Source: a virus. From it: DNA of 64,000 nt. The position numbers were made by a program, and so were the translations under genes. Position 1 is the first letter of the stretch. The number at the start of each line of letters is the position of its first letter. Of the stretch, positions 1 through 7,608 are shown piece by piece. Under the pieces are notes generated by a model. That model saw nothing but the letters and a program-made list of their open reading frames with translations. It was not told the DNA's origin and did not search any database. The stretch spans positions 62,001-126,000 of the IMG/VR virus record IMGVR_UViG_3300045974_000132. One strand, written 5' to 3'.

Positions 1-942
1 TACGAGTTTAGCGGCCATGCCAGCCCAACTCTTAGCCATAAGCTTTTCTTTATCGTTTAAGTTCCCACCCTTCAAGAACTTACCAACAGCTTTCATACCT
101 ACGCGATTGGCTTTCAACGCATGATTAATCTTCTTACGTGCATGGTAGTACGCTTTATGGAAGATTGACTTATGCCTTACGGCTTGTGTCCTTTGATTAG
201 TATCAAGTTCCGCATCTTGATCTTGCTTAGATGGGCCCCCTGCGGGCATTACTTTAGGAGCAGGTATAGGATTGTTGATAATAGGCTTAGGTGCCGGACC
301 GGTAGAGTCCTTGTTAGCTTGCTTAACGCTAACAGGTGACTTACTTCCTTCAGGAGGTTTCATCTTCTTGATCTGATCGTTGACCTTTTTAGGGTCACGC
401 TCAAGATTAGAAGTAGGGGAGGGCTTTATTCCAGCTTTCTTCTGTGCTGCCTTTAGTGTCTTCTCTAAAGCAGGATTGCCTTTAGCACCCTCTTTGCTAT
501 ACTTACTAGCAGGGTGTTGCTCAATGTACTTCTTCTTACCCAATTCAGTCTTTTTAACCCACCACTCTGGAAGTTTCACTGCTTTAGACTTGCGAGTAGT
601 TTTAGCCTTAGCTTTCGGCTTGGCTTTTGTCTTCGTTGTTGAAGCTTTCTTTTTAACCGGATAGTTTGGTTTCTTTCTAGCGGGCTTAACAGGTTTCTTA
701 GGTTTGGCAGGCTTCTTGAGATTGGATACGCGCTTTGAGATTGACTCATACGCAGCCGACACTGATACGCCGTTCAAACTTGCAACATTCTTGAAAATAC
801 CCATTACGTATTTCCAGTAGTCTTCACCTTGAGGATCTTTATTCTTCTTAGCCAAATCTTTGGCTTTATTCCAGTATTCTTCTAGTTTCTTCAGAGCTAC
901 ACCTCGCTCGTCAGCAACTTTCTTTAGGTAGGCTGTAGGCAT
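1..942 (-). CDS. Lysine-rich virion-like protein, 3' part outside window
   Basis: The reading frame starts at the ATG at 942 and runs off the left edge of the window without a stop, so it is partial (at least 314 codons). The N-terminal ~55 residues form a helical domain (AYLKKVADERG, then DYWKYVMGIFKN) of a kind I associate with phage virion proteins. Residues ~75-130 are a histone H1-like tail very rich in Lys, Pro and Ala, followed by a Pro-rich linker and a second basic segment near residues 250-310 (HKAYYHARKKIN). I infer a DNA-binding or head-interior protein; no enzymatic motif is visible. It lies 7 bases downstream of a small ORF in the same direction. The function is an inference from composition only. 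Confidence 0.75.
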   Translation of the reverse strand, partial: MPTAYLKKVADERGVALKKLEEYWNKAKDLAKKNKDPQGEDYWKYVMGIFKNVASLNGVSVSAAYESISKRVSNLKKPAKPKKPVKPARKKPNYPVKKKASTTKTKAKPKAKAKTTRKSKAVKLPEWWVKKTELGKKKYIEQHPASKYSKEGAKGNPALEKTLKAAQKKAGIKPSPTSNLERDPKKVNDQIKKMKPPEGSKSPVSVKQANKDSTGPAPKPIINNPIPAPKVMPAGGPSKQDQDAELDTNQRTQAVRHKSIFHKAYYHARKKINHALKANRVGMKAVGKFLKGGNLNDKEKLMAKSWAGMAAKLV

Positions 943-949
943 AGTTATC

Positions 950-1108
950 TCAACTCACATGCACATCGTTCTGCAACGGTTTACCTTGAAGTGTCGAGAC
1001 AGTATTCGACCATAGCACCCAAGGAAGCGTTACATAGTATTTCATTGCTTCACAAGCTCTACGAAAAGGAAGCATCCTGTAGTATTCTTTAGTTATTATA
1101 CCAGTCAT
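950..1108 (-). CDS. Small hypothetical protein (52 aa)
   Basis: This is a 52-codon ORF starting MTGIITKEYYRML. Its ATG overlaps the TGA of the upstream gene (ATGA at 1105-1108), a typical translational-coupling arrangement in this genome. A good Shine-Dalgarno sequence (AAGGAG) sits about 8 bases upstream, inside the end of the preceding gene. I do not recognise a family. Confidence 0.6.
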   Translation of the reverse strand: MTGIITKEYYRMLPFRRACEAMKYYVTLPWVLWSNTVSTLQGKPLQNDVHVS

Positions 1109-2037
1109 GATGCTTCACTCCTTGGGTAGTATTTATCGAATAGCGCATCTAGGAATTGCTTAGGCGTAAATTTATTAGTACGCATAATACCTATAAGCTT
1201 GTCTAGCATTTCACGTTCTTTTGATATGTCACCCGCTTTAGCACCCTTTGCATTATGCAGGTCTGCACTAAAGCCATGAACAGCATCTGCATACCTTAGA
1301 CGCTGAAAAGCATCGTAGGCTTTACCGCCTAAAGCTCTTGCTGCCATGTAAGGGTCTTGCCCGGGCTTTATCTTAGCAAACCAAAGTTCCAACCAAGGGC
1401 GAATTGAATTCTGCCTATTACGATACTTGAAATCGTACTCACTATTAAGTCTGTTAGCTGGGGCAAAAGCCGACTTATCAAACTTAACAGGGACTGCTTT
1501 AGCTTTATTCAACAGCATTAGTTCTTTGGTATCTTCATAAAACCAAATCTTTACACCGTGAAGTAATGCTGCCTTCTTTAAGGAAAACATTAAGTGTGTT
1601 CTTTCGTTCACATGGCAATGTATTTCCTTTATATACTTAAAAGCAGGTATCACAGGCTTGCGTGAGAATACGCGATCTTCTGATTCATACCTATCACGAC
1701 GAAGATGATACGCATCATCGGTATTGTAAGGAGCCGCATTTGCTTTATCAAGAGTTGCCCAGTAGTCTACCGGAGCAATCTTATATGACTGGCCAAGCTT
1801 ATACCCATCTAAAACAAATATAACACTTGATGACCAAACATGTTGTCTTGTATAGCTACCTACCTTAGTGCGTGTTGTACTAAGGTAGTAAGCTCCTTTA
1901 CCTAATGCTTCCTCTGCTGAAGTACCTTCACTAGGCTTTAGATAAAACTTATCCTGCGTAACGATTTGAGCAGCTGGACTTAAGGTAGTCAGATGGTATA
2001 GAACATCGCTTTTGGAGATAGATACTAGGACTTCCAT
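1105..2037 (-). CDS. ADP-ribosyltransferase-like protein with MxxLxSIS N-terminus
   Basis: 310 residues. It begins MEVLVSISKS, one of the shared N-terminal motifs found on many proteins here. It continues with YHLTT (His15), GAYYLSTTRT (STT at 53-55) and ESEDRV (ESE at 118-120). The spaced pattern H/R - aromatic or STS-like strand - ExE is that of ADP-ribosyltransferase folds, which transfer ADP-ribose from NAD to a target. A segment VIFVLDGYKLG between them looks like a core strand. T4 packages such an enzyme (Alt) in its head and injects it; by analogy this protein may be virion cargo. The C-terminal half (from ~150) is unassigned. The ART call is motif-based and not certain; another small-molecule-transferase fold is possible. 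Confidence 0.5.
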   Translation of the reverse strand: MEVLVSISKSDVLYHLTTLSPAAQIVTQDKFYLKPSEGTSAEEALGKGAYYLSTTRTKVGSYTRQHVWSSSVIFVLDGYKLGQSYKIAPVDYWATLDKANAAPYNTDDAYHLRRDRYESEDRVFSRKPVIPAFKYIKEIHCHVNERTHLMFSLKKAALLHGVKIWFYEDTKELMLLNKAKAVPVKFDKSAFAPANRLNSEYDFKYRNRQNSIRPWLELWFAKIKPGQDPYMAARALGGKAYDAFQRLRYADAVHGFSADLHNAKGAKAGDISKEREMLDKLIGIMRTNKFTPKQFLDALFDKYYPRSEAS

Positions 2038-2041
2038 AGCG

Positions 2042-2230
2042 TTACTCGTGAACTAGAGGTTGTTTTAAGTGGCACCTTACAACATTTAAGCTACATGTAA
2101 ACATAGCATGGGTATAATACATGTTTGTTGCCATCACTAAGGCAAGAAAGCCTAAGGGAGTTACAGTGGACAGGCGACGAGCTTTAACGTAATTACCAGC
2201 AAGGGTAAAATCAAGCATTTGAGTAATCAT
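2042..2230 (-). CDS. Small membrane-associated hypothetical protein (62 aa)
   Basis: Starts MITQMLDFTLAG with an AAGGGAG ribosome-binding site about 10 bases upstream. Residues ~20-45 are hydrophobic (TPLGFLALVMATNMYY) and could form one membrane segment. It ends 4 bases before the next gene. No family recognised. Confidence 0.5.
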   Translation of the reverse strand: MITQMLDFTLAGNYVKARRLSTVTPLGFLALVMATNMYYTHAMFTCSLNVVRCHLKQPLVHE

Positions 2231-2258
2231 TTTATGTAACTCCCTTATTTATCAGTAT

Positions 2259-2567
2259 TTAAAAGAAACTAGGTTGAGCAATAGAACGAGTAAGAGCCAT
2301 TAAGCCTTCTTGGAAATGCGTCTTACTGATGGATGCCCAACGCTCAGGCTCTGCGTCTTTCAATCGACTATCTTCCTCAGCAGCATCTTCAAACAACTTA
2401 CCTGAAGCTAGTCCCTTAACATGCTCCCTTTGTTTTGCAATATGCTTCTGCGCTTCTAAAATCAAAGCTTCTAGTTCCAAGCCTTTATCCTTGATAGCAT
2501 TCATCAGATCAATTTCAGCTTGGCTTAGTTCACGGTAGCCGCGAATCTTACGGTGTTGATTTTCCAT
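2259..2567 (-). CDS. acb2: Acb2-like anti-CBASS cyclic-nucleotide sponge
   Basis: 102 residues. The sequence has the hallmarks I associate with the Acb2/T4 Vs.4 hairpin family: an N-terminal GYRELSQAEIDLMNAIK block, a variable helical middle, and a C-terminal THFQEGLMALTRSIAQP block. Acb2 proteins form hexamers that bind and sequester cyclic di- and trinucleotides, the alarm signals of CBASS (and related) immunity, so the host effector is not activated. The length fits the family (about 90-100 aa). The aromatic in GYRE, known to stack on the ligand in the family, is present. It lies between a small membrane ORF and the lysis genes. Assignment is from remembered family sequence, not a search. 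Confidence 0.8.
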   Translation of the reverse strand: MENQHRKIRGYRELSQAEIDLMNAIKDKGLELEALILEAQKHIAKQREHVKGLASGKLFEDAAEEDSRLKDAEPERWASISKTHFQEGLMALTRSIAQPSFF

Positions 2568-2589
2568 TTGTATTAACTCTTTCTAGTAT

Positions 2590-3300
2590 TTAACGGTCAA
2601 AATAGGGTTTGTATTTAGGTGATCTTATTTTAATAATGTTGGTCGGGTACTCCCGACTTATATCAAAGAAGGATTTACCGTAACCTTTCTGCACTACACG
2701 GCTTTTATAACTAGTGCGTTCAACATTACCAAACCACTTGCTACTATCGCAACCTTTAGTCGAAGCACACAACCTACGATCTTGCATCATACCACCTGCA
2801 CCACCGTTGTACGAATTGAAGAAGAAGGCAGAATGCTCAACAGGATCAGGTGCACCTGCAATCTTTCCATATTCAAACTTATCACGTACAACTACTGCTA
2901 GTGCTTGCTTATCTGGATCATACCTTTTATCAAAAGACCAGTTAGCTAAATCTCGATCTAGCTTCCTAACATCATTGAAAGCGTTGAATCGTTCCTTACC
3001 GTTCTTGTCGTAAGCAACCGTTAGCTGGCCGAGGCCGAATCCATATTCCCTGCTTGTCTTTAATTCAACTGTTTCAGACCAGCAGTGGGGAGCTTTTAAA
3101 CTGACGCAGGTTTCTTGTTCTACTTGAGCCGAAATATACCAGGGAGTCTCATAAGTAGGCCACTTATCCGCAAGATGCTTTTTTAGCAGAGGTAGATTCT
3201 TTTCAGCGTGTATAGGAAGCTTAGGTAGAGCAGCAACTTGTTCTGCACTAAAAGCATTTGCTGTCAGGCAGATCGCTAATAGAGCAAGAAGAGATTTCAT
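2590..3300 (-). CDS. Endolysin: secreted lysozyme-like (SLT) transglycosylase
   Basis: 236 residues from the ATG at 3300, which overlaps the TGA of the holin gene (ATGA); a longer frame to 3342 exists but lies inside that gene. The N-terminus MKSLLALLAICLTANAFSA is a Sec signal peptide with an AxA-type cleavage site. The mature part has a lysozyme-like pattern: a probable catalytic Glu in AQVEQETC, the GFGLGQLT motif, and FFFNSYNGGAGG, as in soluble lytic transglycosylases. It should cleave peptidoglycan after Sec export. Cys pairs in the mature part fit a periplasmic location. Together with the holin just upstream it forms the lysis cassette. Confidence 0.82.
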   Translation of the reverse strand: MKSLLALLAICLTANAFSAEQVAALPKLPIHAEKNLPLLKKHLADKWPTYETPWYISAQVEQETCVSLKAPHCWSETVELKTSREYGFGLGQLTVAYDKNGKERFNAFNDVRKLDRDLANWSFDKRYDPDKQALAVVVRDKFEYGKIAGAPDPVEHSAFFFNSYNGGAGGMMQDRRLCASTKGCDSSKWFGNVERTSYKSRVVQKGYGKSFFDISREYPTNIIKIRSPKYKPYFDR

Positions 3301-3641
3301 TTTAGACCGATCAGTTGAGAAGCCGTAAAGAACAAGGTGCACATGAAGAACACAATAGATGCGAATACTACCGCTGAAGCCATAGGGCTTGCTTTAGCAT
3401 TGACTGCTAGTTCATCAAGACCTATATGCGGAAAGAAAATCCGACGCATCAAATGCACACCGATACCGAATAGCGCGATAACACCGATGAAATAAATGAC
3501 AACCTGACTAGCATCCCACATGGGAATAAGGGCAAGTAGGGCTAGCAGCCCTAGAAACATATGACGGTAAACATCTTTACGAACTTTAGTACCGTTAATG
3601 CTTGTGCTGATGTGGGCAATTTCATCTTGGAAAAAAGACAT
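3297..3641 (-). CDS. Holin (three membrane segments)
   Basis: 114 residues with three hydrophobic segments, at about 29-45 (MFLGLLALLALIPMW), 47-65 (VVIYFIGVIALFGIG) and 88-112 (AVVFASIVFFMCTLFF), separated by a basic loop with RRIFFPHIGLDEL. The size and position directly before a secreted endolysin, with overlapping start and stop, fit a class I-type holin that times lysis. A GAAGGAAC ribosome-binding site and a CTAATTTA promoter-like element lie upstream. I infer holin from topology and context. Confidence 0.75.
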   Translation of the reverse strand: MSFFQDEIAHISTSINGTKVRKDVYRHMFLGLLALLALIPMWDASQVVIYFIGVIALFGIGVHLMRRIFFPHIGLDELAVNAKASPMASAVVFASIVFFMCTLFFTASQLIGLK

Positions 3642-3685
3642 GGTAAGTTCCTTCGTAGTAAATTGTGAATACTTTGTTACTGTAA

Positions 3686-3693
3686 TAAATTAG
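3686..3693 (-). promoter_or_regulatory. Promoter-like octamer CTAATTTA upstream of the lysis genes
   Basis: On the minus strand the sequence reads CTAATTTA, about 45 bases before the holin start and just after a terminator. The same octamer (or ATAATTTA) recurs in other intergenic gaps of this window. I infer a phage-specific promoter element; it is not proven. Confidence 0.5.
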
Positions 3694-3710
3694 AATACTC
3701 ATTCTGCGGA

Positions 3711-3748
3711 CGAAAAAATACCCAGTAAATCCGAAGACGTACTGGGTA
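3711..3748 (-). terminator. Rho-independent terminator after the glycosyltransferase gene
   Basis: The minus strand reads ACCCAGTA, a 12-base loop, TACTGGGT, then ATTTTTT: an 8-bp perfect stem followed by a U tract. It closes the fibre-region transcript before the lysis cassette. Confidence 0.85.
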
Positions 3749-3761
3749 GGGTAGAACAATA

Positions 3762-4694
3762 TTACTTGTAGGCAGAAGCAATGTATTGAGCTTTAATATG
3801 CGGTAATTCCCATCCCTCACTTGGGATGTAGATGAAAGGAACTTCAGCAGCCTGGAAGTCACCTAGTAATGTGTCTAAGTGAGCAATCTCATCCTTGAAC
3901 ATCTGATCGTGTGCAGCCCAATCTCCCTTTACATCCTTATCGTACTGCTTACAGGTACTTGTTTCACCCGTTTTGTCGTAGATGTATATGCAAGTAGAGG
4001 AAGTATTGAAGTAGGATAGCTGGCCTCGGACATAAGCAGCTTGGGCATTCAAAGATAGAATGTAGTCCTCATACACAGGAAGCTGCTCAGAGCAATGCAG
4101 TAGTGTAGCTGCACGATGGGTGAACAGAATAATACGATCAGGAGTAGAGTGCGTACCTAACTTCTGATTGACACGATCTACGCGATACCTTTGTTCAGGC
4201 AGAGAGTAGATGTTATACTGACGCTCAAACCAGGAGTACAGATGGACAAACTCTTCACCAAGCATGAGGTCAATCTTACTAGTATTAGGATAGACCAACT
4301 TATCAAGGATGTCATTCGTTTGAAGACCTAGGACGTCACACTTAGTACGACTTACTACCCGATTGATATGTTGTAAAGCACACGGATAGAGAAAGTCATC
4401 ACCGTCCATCAGCAGCAAGTAATCATATTCCTGGTAGTGTTCATTGAACAAGTCGAGAGAAGCATTCTTACCCTTACCTGGTTTACCATTGCTTACAGTG
4501 GCATGAAAGTCCCACGTAGGAAAAGCTTCAGATAAACTAGCTACTGACTCACGATATTCGTCTGAAAGGGTATTGCAATTAACAATACCCTTCCATTCTA
4601 CGCCAGGCACAGTTATATTATTTTCTACACTACGCATTAAACGAGTAAGCCTAGGTAGATCGCTAGATGTTAGCGCACAGACGACGATTTTCAT
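3762..4694 (-). CDS. Glycosyltransferase family 2-like (GT-A fold)
   Basis: 310 residues. Starts MKIVVCALTSSDLPRLTRLMRS, a first Rossmann-type strand, and has YDYLLLMDGDDFLYPCAL near residue 90-105, the D-x-D metal/nucleotide-sugar motif of GT-A enzymes. The later segment with PVYEDYILSLNAQ could hold the catalytic acid. It probably transfers a sugar from a nucleotide sugar, either to a virion protein such as the neighbouring fibres or to a host surface structure; the substrate cannot be read from the sequence. It is the last gene of the fibre-region transcript, before a strong terminator. Start supported by AAGGATACATA before the ATG. Confidence 0.7.
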   Translation of the reverse strand: MKIVVCALTSSDLPRLTRLMRSVENNITVPGVEWKGIVNCNTLSDEYRESVASLSEAFPTWDFHATVSNGKPGKGKNASLDLFNEHYQEYDYLLLMDGDDFLYPCALQHINRVVSRTKCDVLGLQTNDILDKLVYPNTSKIDLMLGEEFVHLYSWFERQYNIYSLPEQRYRVDRVNQKLGTHSTPDRIILFTHRAATLLHCSEQLPVYEDYILSLNAQAAYVRGQLSYFNTSSTCIYIYDKTGETSTCKQYDKDVKGDWAAHDQMFKDEIAHLDTLLGDFQAAEVPFIYIPSEGWELPHIKAQYIASAYK

Positions 4695-4710
4695 TATGTA
4701 TCCTTATGTA

Positions 4711-5181
4711 TTACATACTGAAGGCTGGAAGAGTTTTTAAAGTAGCTTCAATAACAAAGTCTTTAGCCGTTGCAACTACTGCATCATATTGTGCCCAGCA
4801 CAGTGAACGCCACTTACGTAAGGCAAGAGCTTGTTGCTGGTATAGAGGAACAGCAGGCTCGTCAACGTAAGTAAGAGCTTCATCAATAGAGGTAAAGCCC
4901 AGAGACTTTGCTTGCTCATTTATATTTACAGTAATCTGCTGCTTTAAAGCAGCTTGCTTTTGTTCTAGGGTAGGACCAGGAGCTTCTACAAAGGGAGCTA
5001 TTGCACCGAAGTCACCGTTACAAGCACGTTGATATAGCTCTACACCGTGTTCTTCTACATCAGCCCCTTGAGCGATAAAAGGAACTTCTGAGGCAAGATG
5101 ATCAAATTTAACAGTCATCTTTATTGAACGGTTGGATGCTTCAATGTACAACGGATCTTTAACTGAAGAGTAAGTAAGCAT
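4711..5181 (-). CDS. Tail fibre assembly/chaperone-like protein
   Basis: 156 residues. N-terminal half contains KFDHLASEVPFIAQGAD and HGVELYQRACNGDFGAIAPF, a pattern I associate with small proteins encoded beside myovirus tail fibres (tail fibre assembly or cap proteins). The C-terminal half is helical with Gln-rich stretches. The gene sits between a collagen-like fibre gene and a glycosyltransferase. An AAAGGAT ribosome-binding site precedes the ATG. Assignment rests on weak motif similarity and on position. Confidence 0.5.
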   Translation of the reverse strand: MLTYSSVKDPLYIEASNRSIKMTVKFDHLASEVPFIAQGADVEEHGVELYQRACNGDFGAIAPFVEAPGPTLEQKQAALKQQITVNINEQAKSLGFTSIDEALTYVDEPAVPLYQQQALALRKWRSLCWAQYDAVVATAKDFVIEATLKTLPAFSM

Positions 5182-5193
5182 GAAAATAATCCT

Positions 5194-5742
5194 TTACGAA
5201 ACACGCTGCATCAATAAGCTACCGCCTGGTATGAAACCACGACATTGCCAAGTACCTGCCATAACGACAGGTGCTACAGACCACCACCAAGCATTGGAGT
5301 AGGTGCTAGTCACAAAGCTTGCAGAATTACCTACTTCATAAAGTGTGAAGTTTATATCTTTTGTTATTGCTACTAAATATGCACCGTACAATATAGAACC
5401 GAAAGTTAATGCTTGTGGGATATTATATTGAGCATTTGAAGAATCGTAAAATATATTATTGCCATTACCGTCATCTTGCCCAAAGACAGTAACAAATGAT
5501 CCGACTCCTCCGAAGCCTGCGGATGCTGCTCCGGCGGGCCCGGCTGGCCCAGTGGCTCCAGCGGGGCCTGTTGGTCCGACTGGGCCTTGGCTACCCGAAC
5601 CGCTACCCCCTGATCCTGCTGGTCCTTGTGGTCCAGTTGGACCCACGGGACCTACACTACCTGATCCACTTCCACTTGAGCCTAAAGCACTCAAGTCTAC
5701 TGATTTAGAAGTACCGTCTGAAAAGTCAATAATTAAAAACAT
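5194..5742 (-). CDS. Collagen-like tail fibre protein
   Basis: 182 residues. The N-terminus (MFLIIDFSDGTSKSVDLSAL) is a short strand-rich attachment segment. Residues ~31-72 are collagen-like Gly-X-Y repeats (GPVGPTGPQGPAG and GPVGPTGPAGATGPAG), interrupted by a Gly/Ser linker. The C-terminal ~105 residues form a compact domain rich in aromatic residues (YSNAWWWSVAPVV), probably the trimeric tip that contacts the host. Collagen-like repeats trimerise in phage fibres. Confidence 0.7.
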   Translation of the reverse strand: MFLIIDFSDGTSKSVDLSALGSSGSGSGSVGPVGPTGPQGPAGSGGSGSGSQGPVGPTGPAGATGPAGPAGAASAGFGGVGSFVTVFGQDDGNGNNIFYDSSNAQYNIPQALTFGSILYGAYLVAITKDINFTLYEVGNSASFVTSTYSNAWWWSVAPVVMAGTWQCRGFIPGGSLLMQRVS

Positions 5743-5758
5743 ATGCCTACCCCTCTGA

Positions 5759-6565
5759 TTATATAGTTGTTACAAAGGTACCCAAGTGCTGTCCGTACGC
5801 CGGATTGTACACAAAGGAACCATCAAAGTCAAAGTTAATAACATAACCAGTTTTAGTAGTAAGCCCTGTTAGATTTAAAGTGCCCAAGCCTGTACTTCCT
5901 ATCGCTACAGTACCGCTATAAACTGAGGCCCCTGTAGTAGCATTAGAAGCAGTCACCGTAACATTACTATTAGGAGGAGCTGTATAAATAGTTACTTTAA
6001 CAGAAGTTGCGGTAATATCTGCATTTGCAATTCCTAAAGAAGGCAGATAAGTAACGCCAGAATACGCTGTCACTGTAAAGGCTTTCGTTACCGTATTACC
6101 CGAACTATAGGTCTTTGATGAATCAAAAGTTGCAATGATCGTATAGCTACCTGCGGGTAACGCACTAGCTGAAATACTACCTGTGCCCGTGCCTGCTGAA
6201 TTTACAGTGAAGGAAGAAGAGTCAGCTACAGCACCTGAACTATTTTTAATAGTTATACCTATATTAGAGTTAGGAGGGGCCCCTGTAACATTCACACCTA
6301 AGGTCTGAGCAGTAGTAATGGCCGCTGAAGATAGTGTAACAGACGGTGTATAGGTAGAACTGCCTCCGCCGGAACCGCCTATGTCTGTTGCACTAAGTCT
6401 CAACCCTGTTATAGAAGCCCCGCCACTTGCTCCACCACCTGCTGCCCCTAAGTTTATGCTAGTACCGTCATTGAATGTAAGCGTTACAGTACCATTAGTT
6501 ACAGTGGCACCTGTTGCAATTTTGCCGTCAATCATTGACGGACTTACTTTAGTTAAACCACCCAT
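5759..6565 (-). CDS. Tail fibre protein with Ig-like repeats
   Basis: 268 residues from the ATG at 6565, preceded by a CAGGAG ribosome-binding site; the frame can be extended two codons to a TTG but this is less likely. N-terminal residues ~1-45 (TGATVTNGTVTLTFNDGTSINLG) resemble the attachment segment of the neighbouring collagen-like fibre. A Gly/Ser linker follows, then two repeats of a beta domain that share the phrase APPNSN (near residues 95 and 195), as in bacterial Ig-like domains. Likely an accessory fibre or adhesin on the baseplate. Confidence 0.6.
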   Translation of the reverse strand: MGGLTKVSPSMIDGKIATGATVTNGTVTLTFNDGTSINLGAAGGGASGGASITGLRLSATDIGGSGGGSSTYTPSVTLSSAAITTAQTLGVNVTGAPPNSNIGITIKNSSGAVADSSSFTVNSAGTGTGSISASALPAGSYTIIATFDSSKTYSSGNTVTKAFTVTAYSGVTYLPSLGIANADITATSVKVTIYTAPPNSNVTVTASNATTGASVYSGTVAIGSTGLGTLNLTGLTTKTGYVINFDFDGSFVYNPAYGQHLGTFVTTI

Positions 6566-6567
6566 AA

Positions 6568-7608
6568 TCAACTACTCCTGATATTTGATAAAGCCTGCGC
6601 GTAATGAGTTTCACACTGTCGGCAAGATGCACATTCCTTATTACAGGATAGCACATCACGCCAGTATGCTTCTGATAAATTAGAAATCTTCAATCCATCA
6701 TTAGCGGATACATTCAGAAATTCAGATAAGTCTTTATCCTCACCGTCTACGTAATGCTGGAGCATGTACTTGATGTTGGAACTACCTAAGTTACGTCCAG
6801 CTAACTTAATCTGGTCAATAAAAGGATAGTGCATTTCAAGTATCTCTTTAGTTAGAAACTGGCTAGTTAAGAACAACCAAGGAGTAAGCCTTGCTATATT
6901 TTCACATCCTATAACATGAATCTTATTCTGGCCGCTCTTAACATCGCTCAATGAGATTTCAACGTCACCGCTGTTCTTGTAGATGCAAGCATTGACACAA
7001 CCTTCATTCACCATCAGAATTAACTTACTAGCCAACTCTGGGTGCTTTGATAGATAGTGCTGAAGCTTTTTAGGATTACGATTTAGGTCGCGTTGAAGTA
7101 CCACACTATCTAAACACGCTGATCCGTACATCATCAAGAACATATCCAACTCTTGTAAGCTTGTATGGCTATTCGTACTCAATGAAACCAAGACAGCTTC
7201 ATTGATAAGCTTGGGTATTATCGTAACATCGGATACAGTTACGGCAAGCACAGGATAACGCTTACGGTAGAACTCAAGCTTATTTAAAATCTTAGCCCAG
7301 GACTCTTCTTTATAGAAGTCCGGACTATAAATATTGTTCATCAGCACTTTAACTGGAAGACCTGTAAAGGAGAGAATCTGATTTACAGCATTCTCCCAGT
7401 TAAGCACTGCTTGTGCATCCCTATTCCCATTAGGATATACAAATTGAGGAGCACGAATACCCCACACATCAATATCAGTATCTATATGACCTAATGGAAA
7501 GTACATACAGCTTATGTGATCCTTATATTTATTTATTGTGTCAATGAAACCGCTCAGAGTGCGCGGTGTAAAATGTACATTATTAGGAATAGGTACTTCT
7601 ATTTTCAT
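6568..7608 (-). CDS. Peptidase U32 / UbiU-UbiV-like protein in the tail-fibre region
   Basis: 346 residues from the ATG at 7608, which overlaps the upstream TGA (ATGA). The pattern of a TIM-barrel-like N-terminal half (LAVTVSDVTIIPKLI, then SVVLQRDLNRNPKKLQ), the motif LILMVNEGCVNAC near residue 200, and a Cys-rich C-terminus (CNKECASCRQC) resembles the U32 peptidase family and its relatives UbiU/UbiV and RlhA. Those proteins act in rRNA hydroxylation or ubiquinone synthesis, several with iron-sulphur clusters bound by four Cys. Its role in a phage fibre region is unknown; modification of a fibre protein is one possibility. Similarity is by eye and could be limited to the motif. Confidence 0.5.
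   Translation of the reverse strand: MKIEVPIPNNVHFTPRTLSGFIDTINKYKDHISCMYFPLGHIDTDIDVWGIRAPQFVYPNGNRDAQAVLNWENAVNQILSFTGLPVKVLMNNIYSPDFYKEESWAKILNKLEFYRKRYPVLAVTVSDVTIIPKLINEAVLVSLSTNSHTSLQELDMFLMMYGSACLDSVVLQRDLNRNPKKLQHYLSKHPELASKLILMVNEGCVNACIYKNSGDVEISLSDVKSGQNKIHVIGCENIARLTPWLFLTSQFLTKEILEMHYPFIDQIKLAGRNLGSSNIKYMLQHYVDGEDKDLSEFLNVSANDGLKISNLSEAYWRDVLSCNKECASCRQCETHYAQALSNIRSS

Noticed and set aside
380-664. Plus-strand open frame of 94 codons
   Set aside because: Antisense to the lysine-rich gene; its hydrophobic, Phe/Leu-rich translation is what the reverse of Lys-rich codons gives. No ribosome-binding site or neighbour on that strand.
3297-3342. Longer start for the endolysin at 3342
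   Set aside because: It would place 14 residues before the signal peptide and lies inside the holin gene; the ATG at 3300 forms the ATGA overlap used elsewhere here.
3677-3862. Minus-strand 61-codon open frame
   Set aside because: Overlaps the end of the glycosyltransferase gene, its terminator and the promoter gap; no site or known motif.
5459-5758. Plus-strand Pro-rich open frames opposite the collagen-like fibre
   Set aside because: Mirror of the Gly-X-Y codons of the fibre gene; a compositional shadow.
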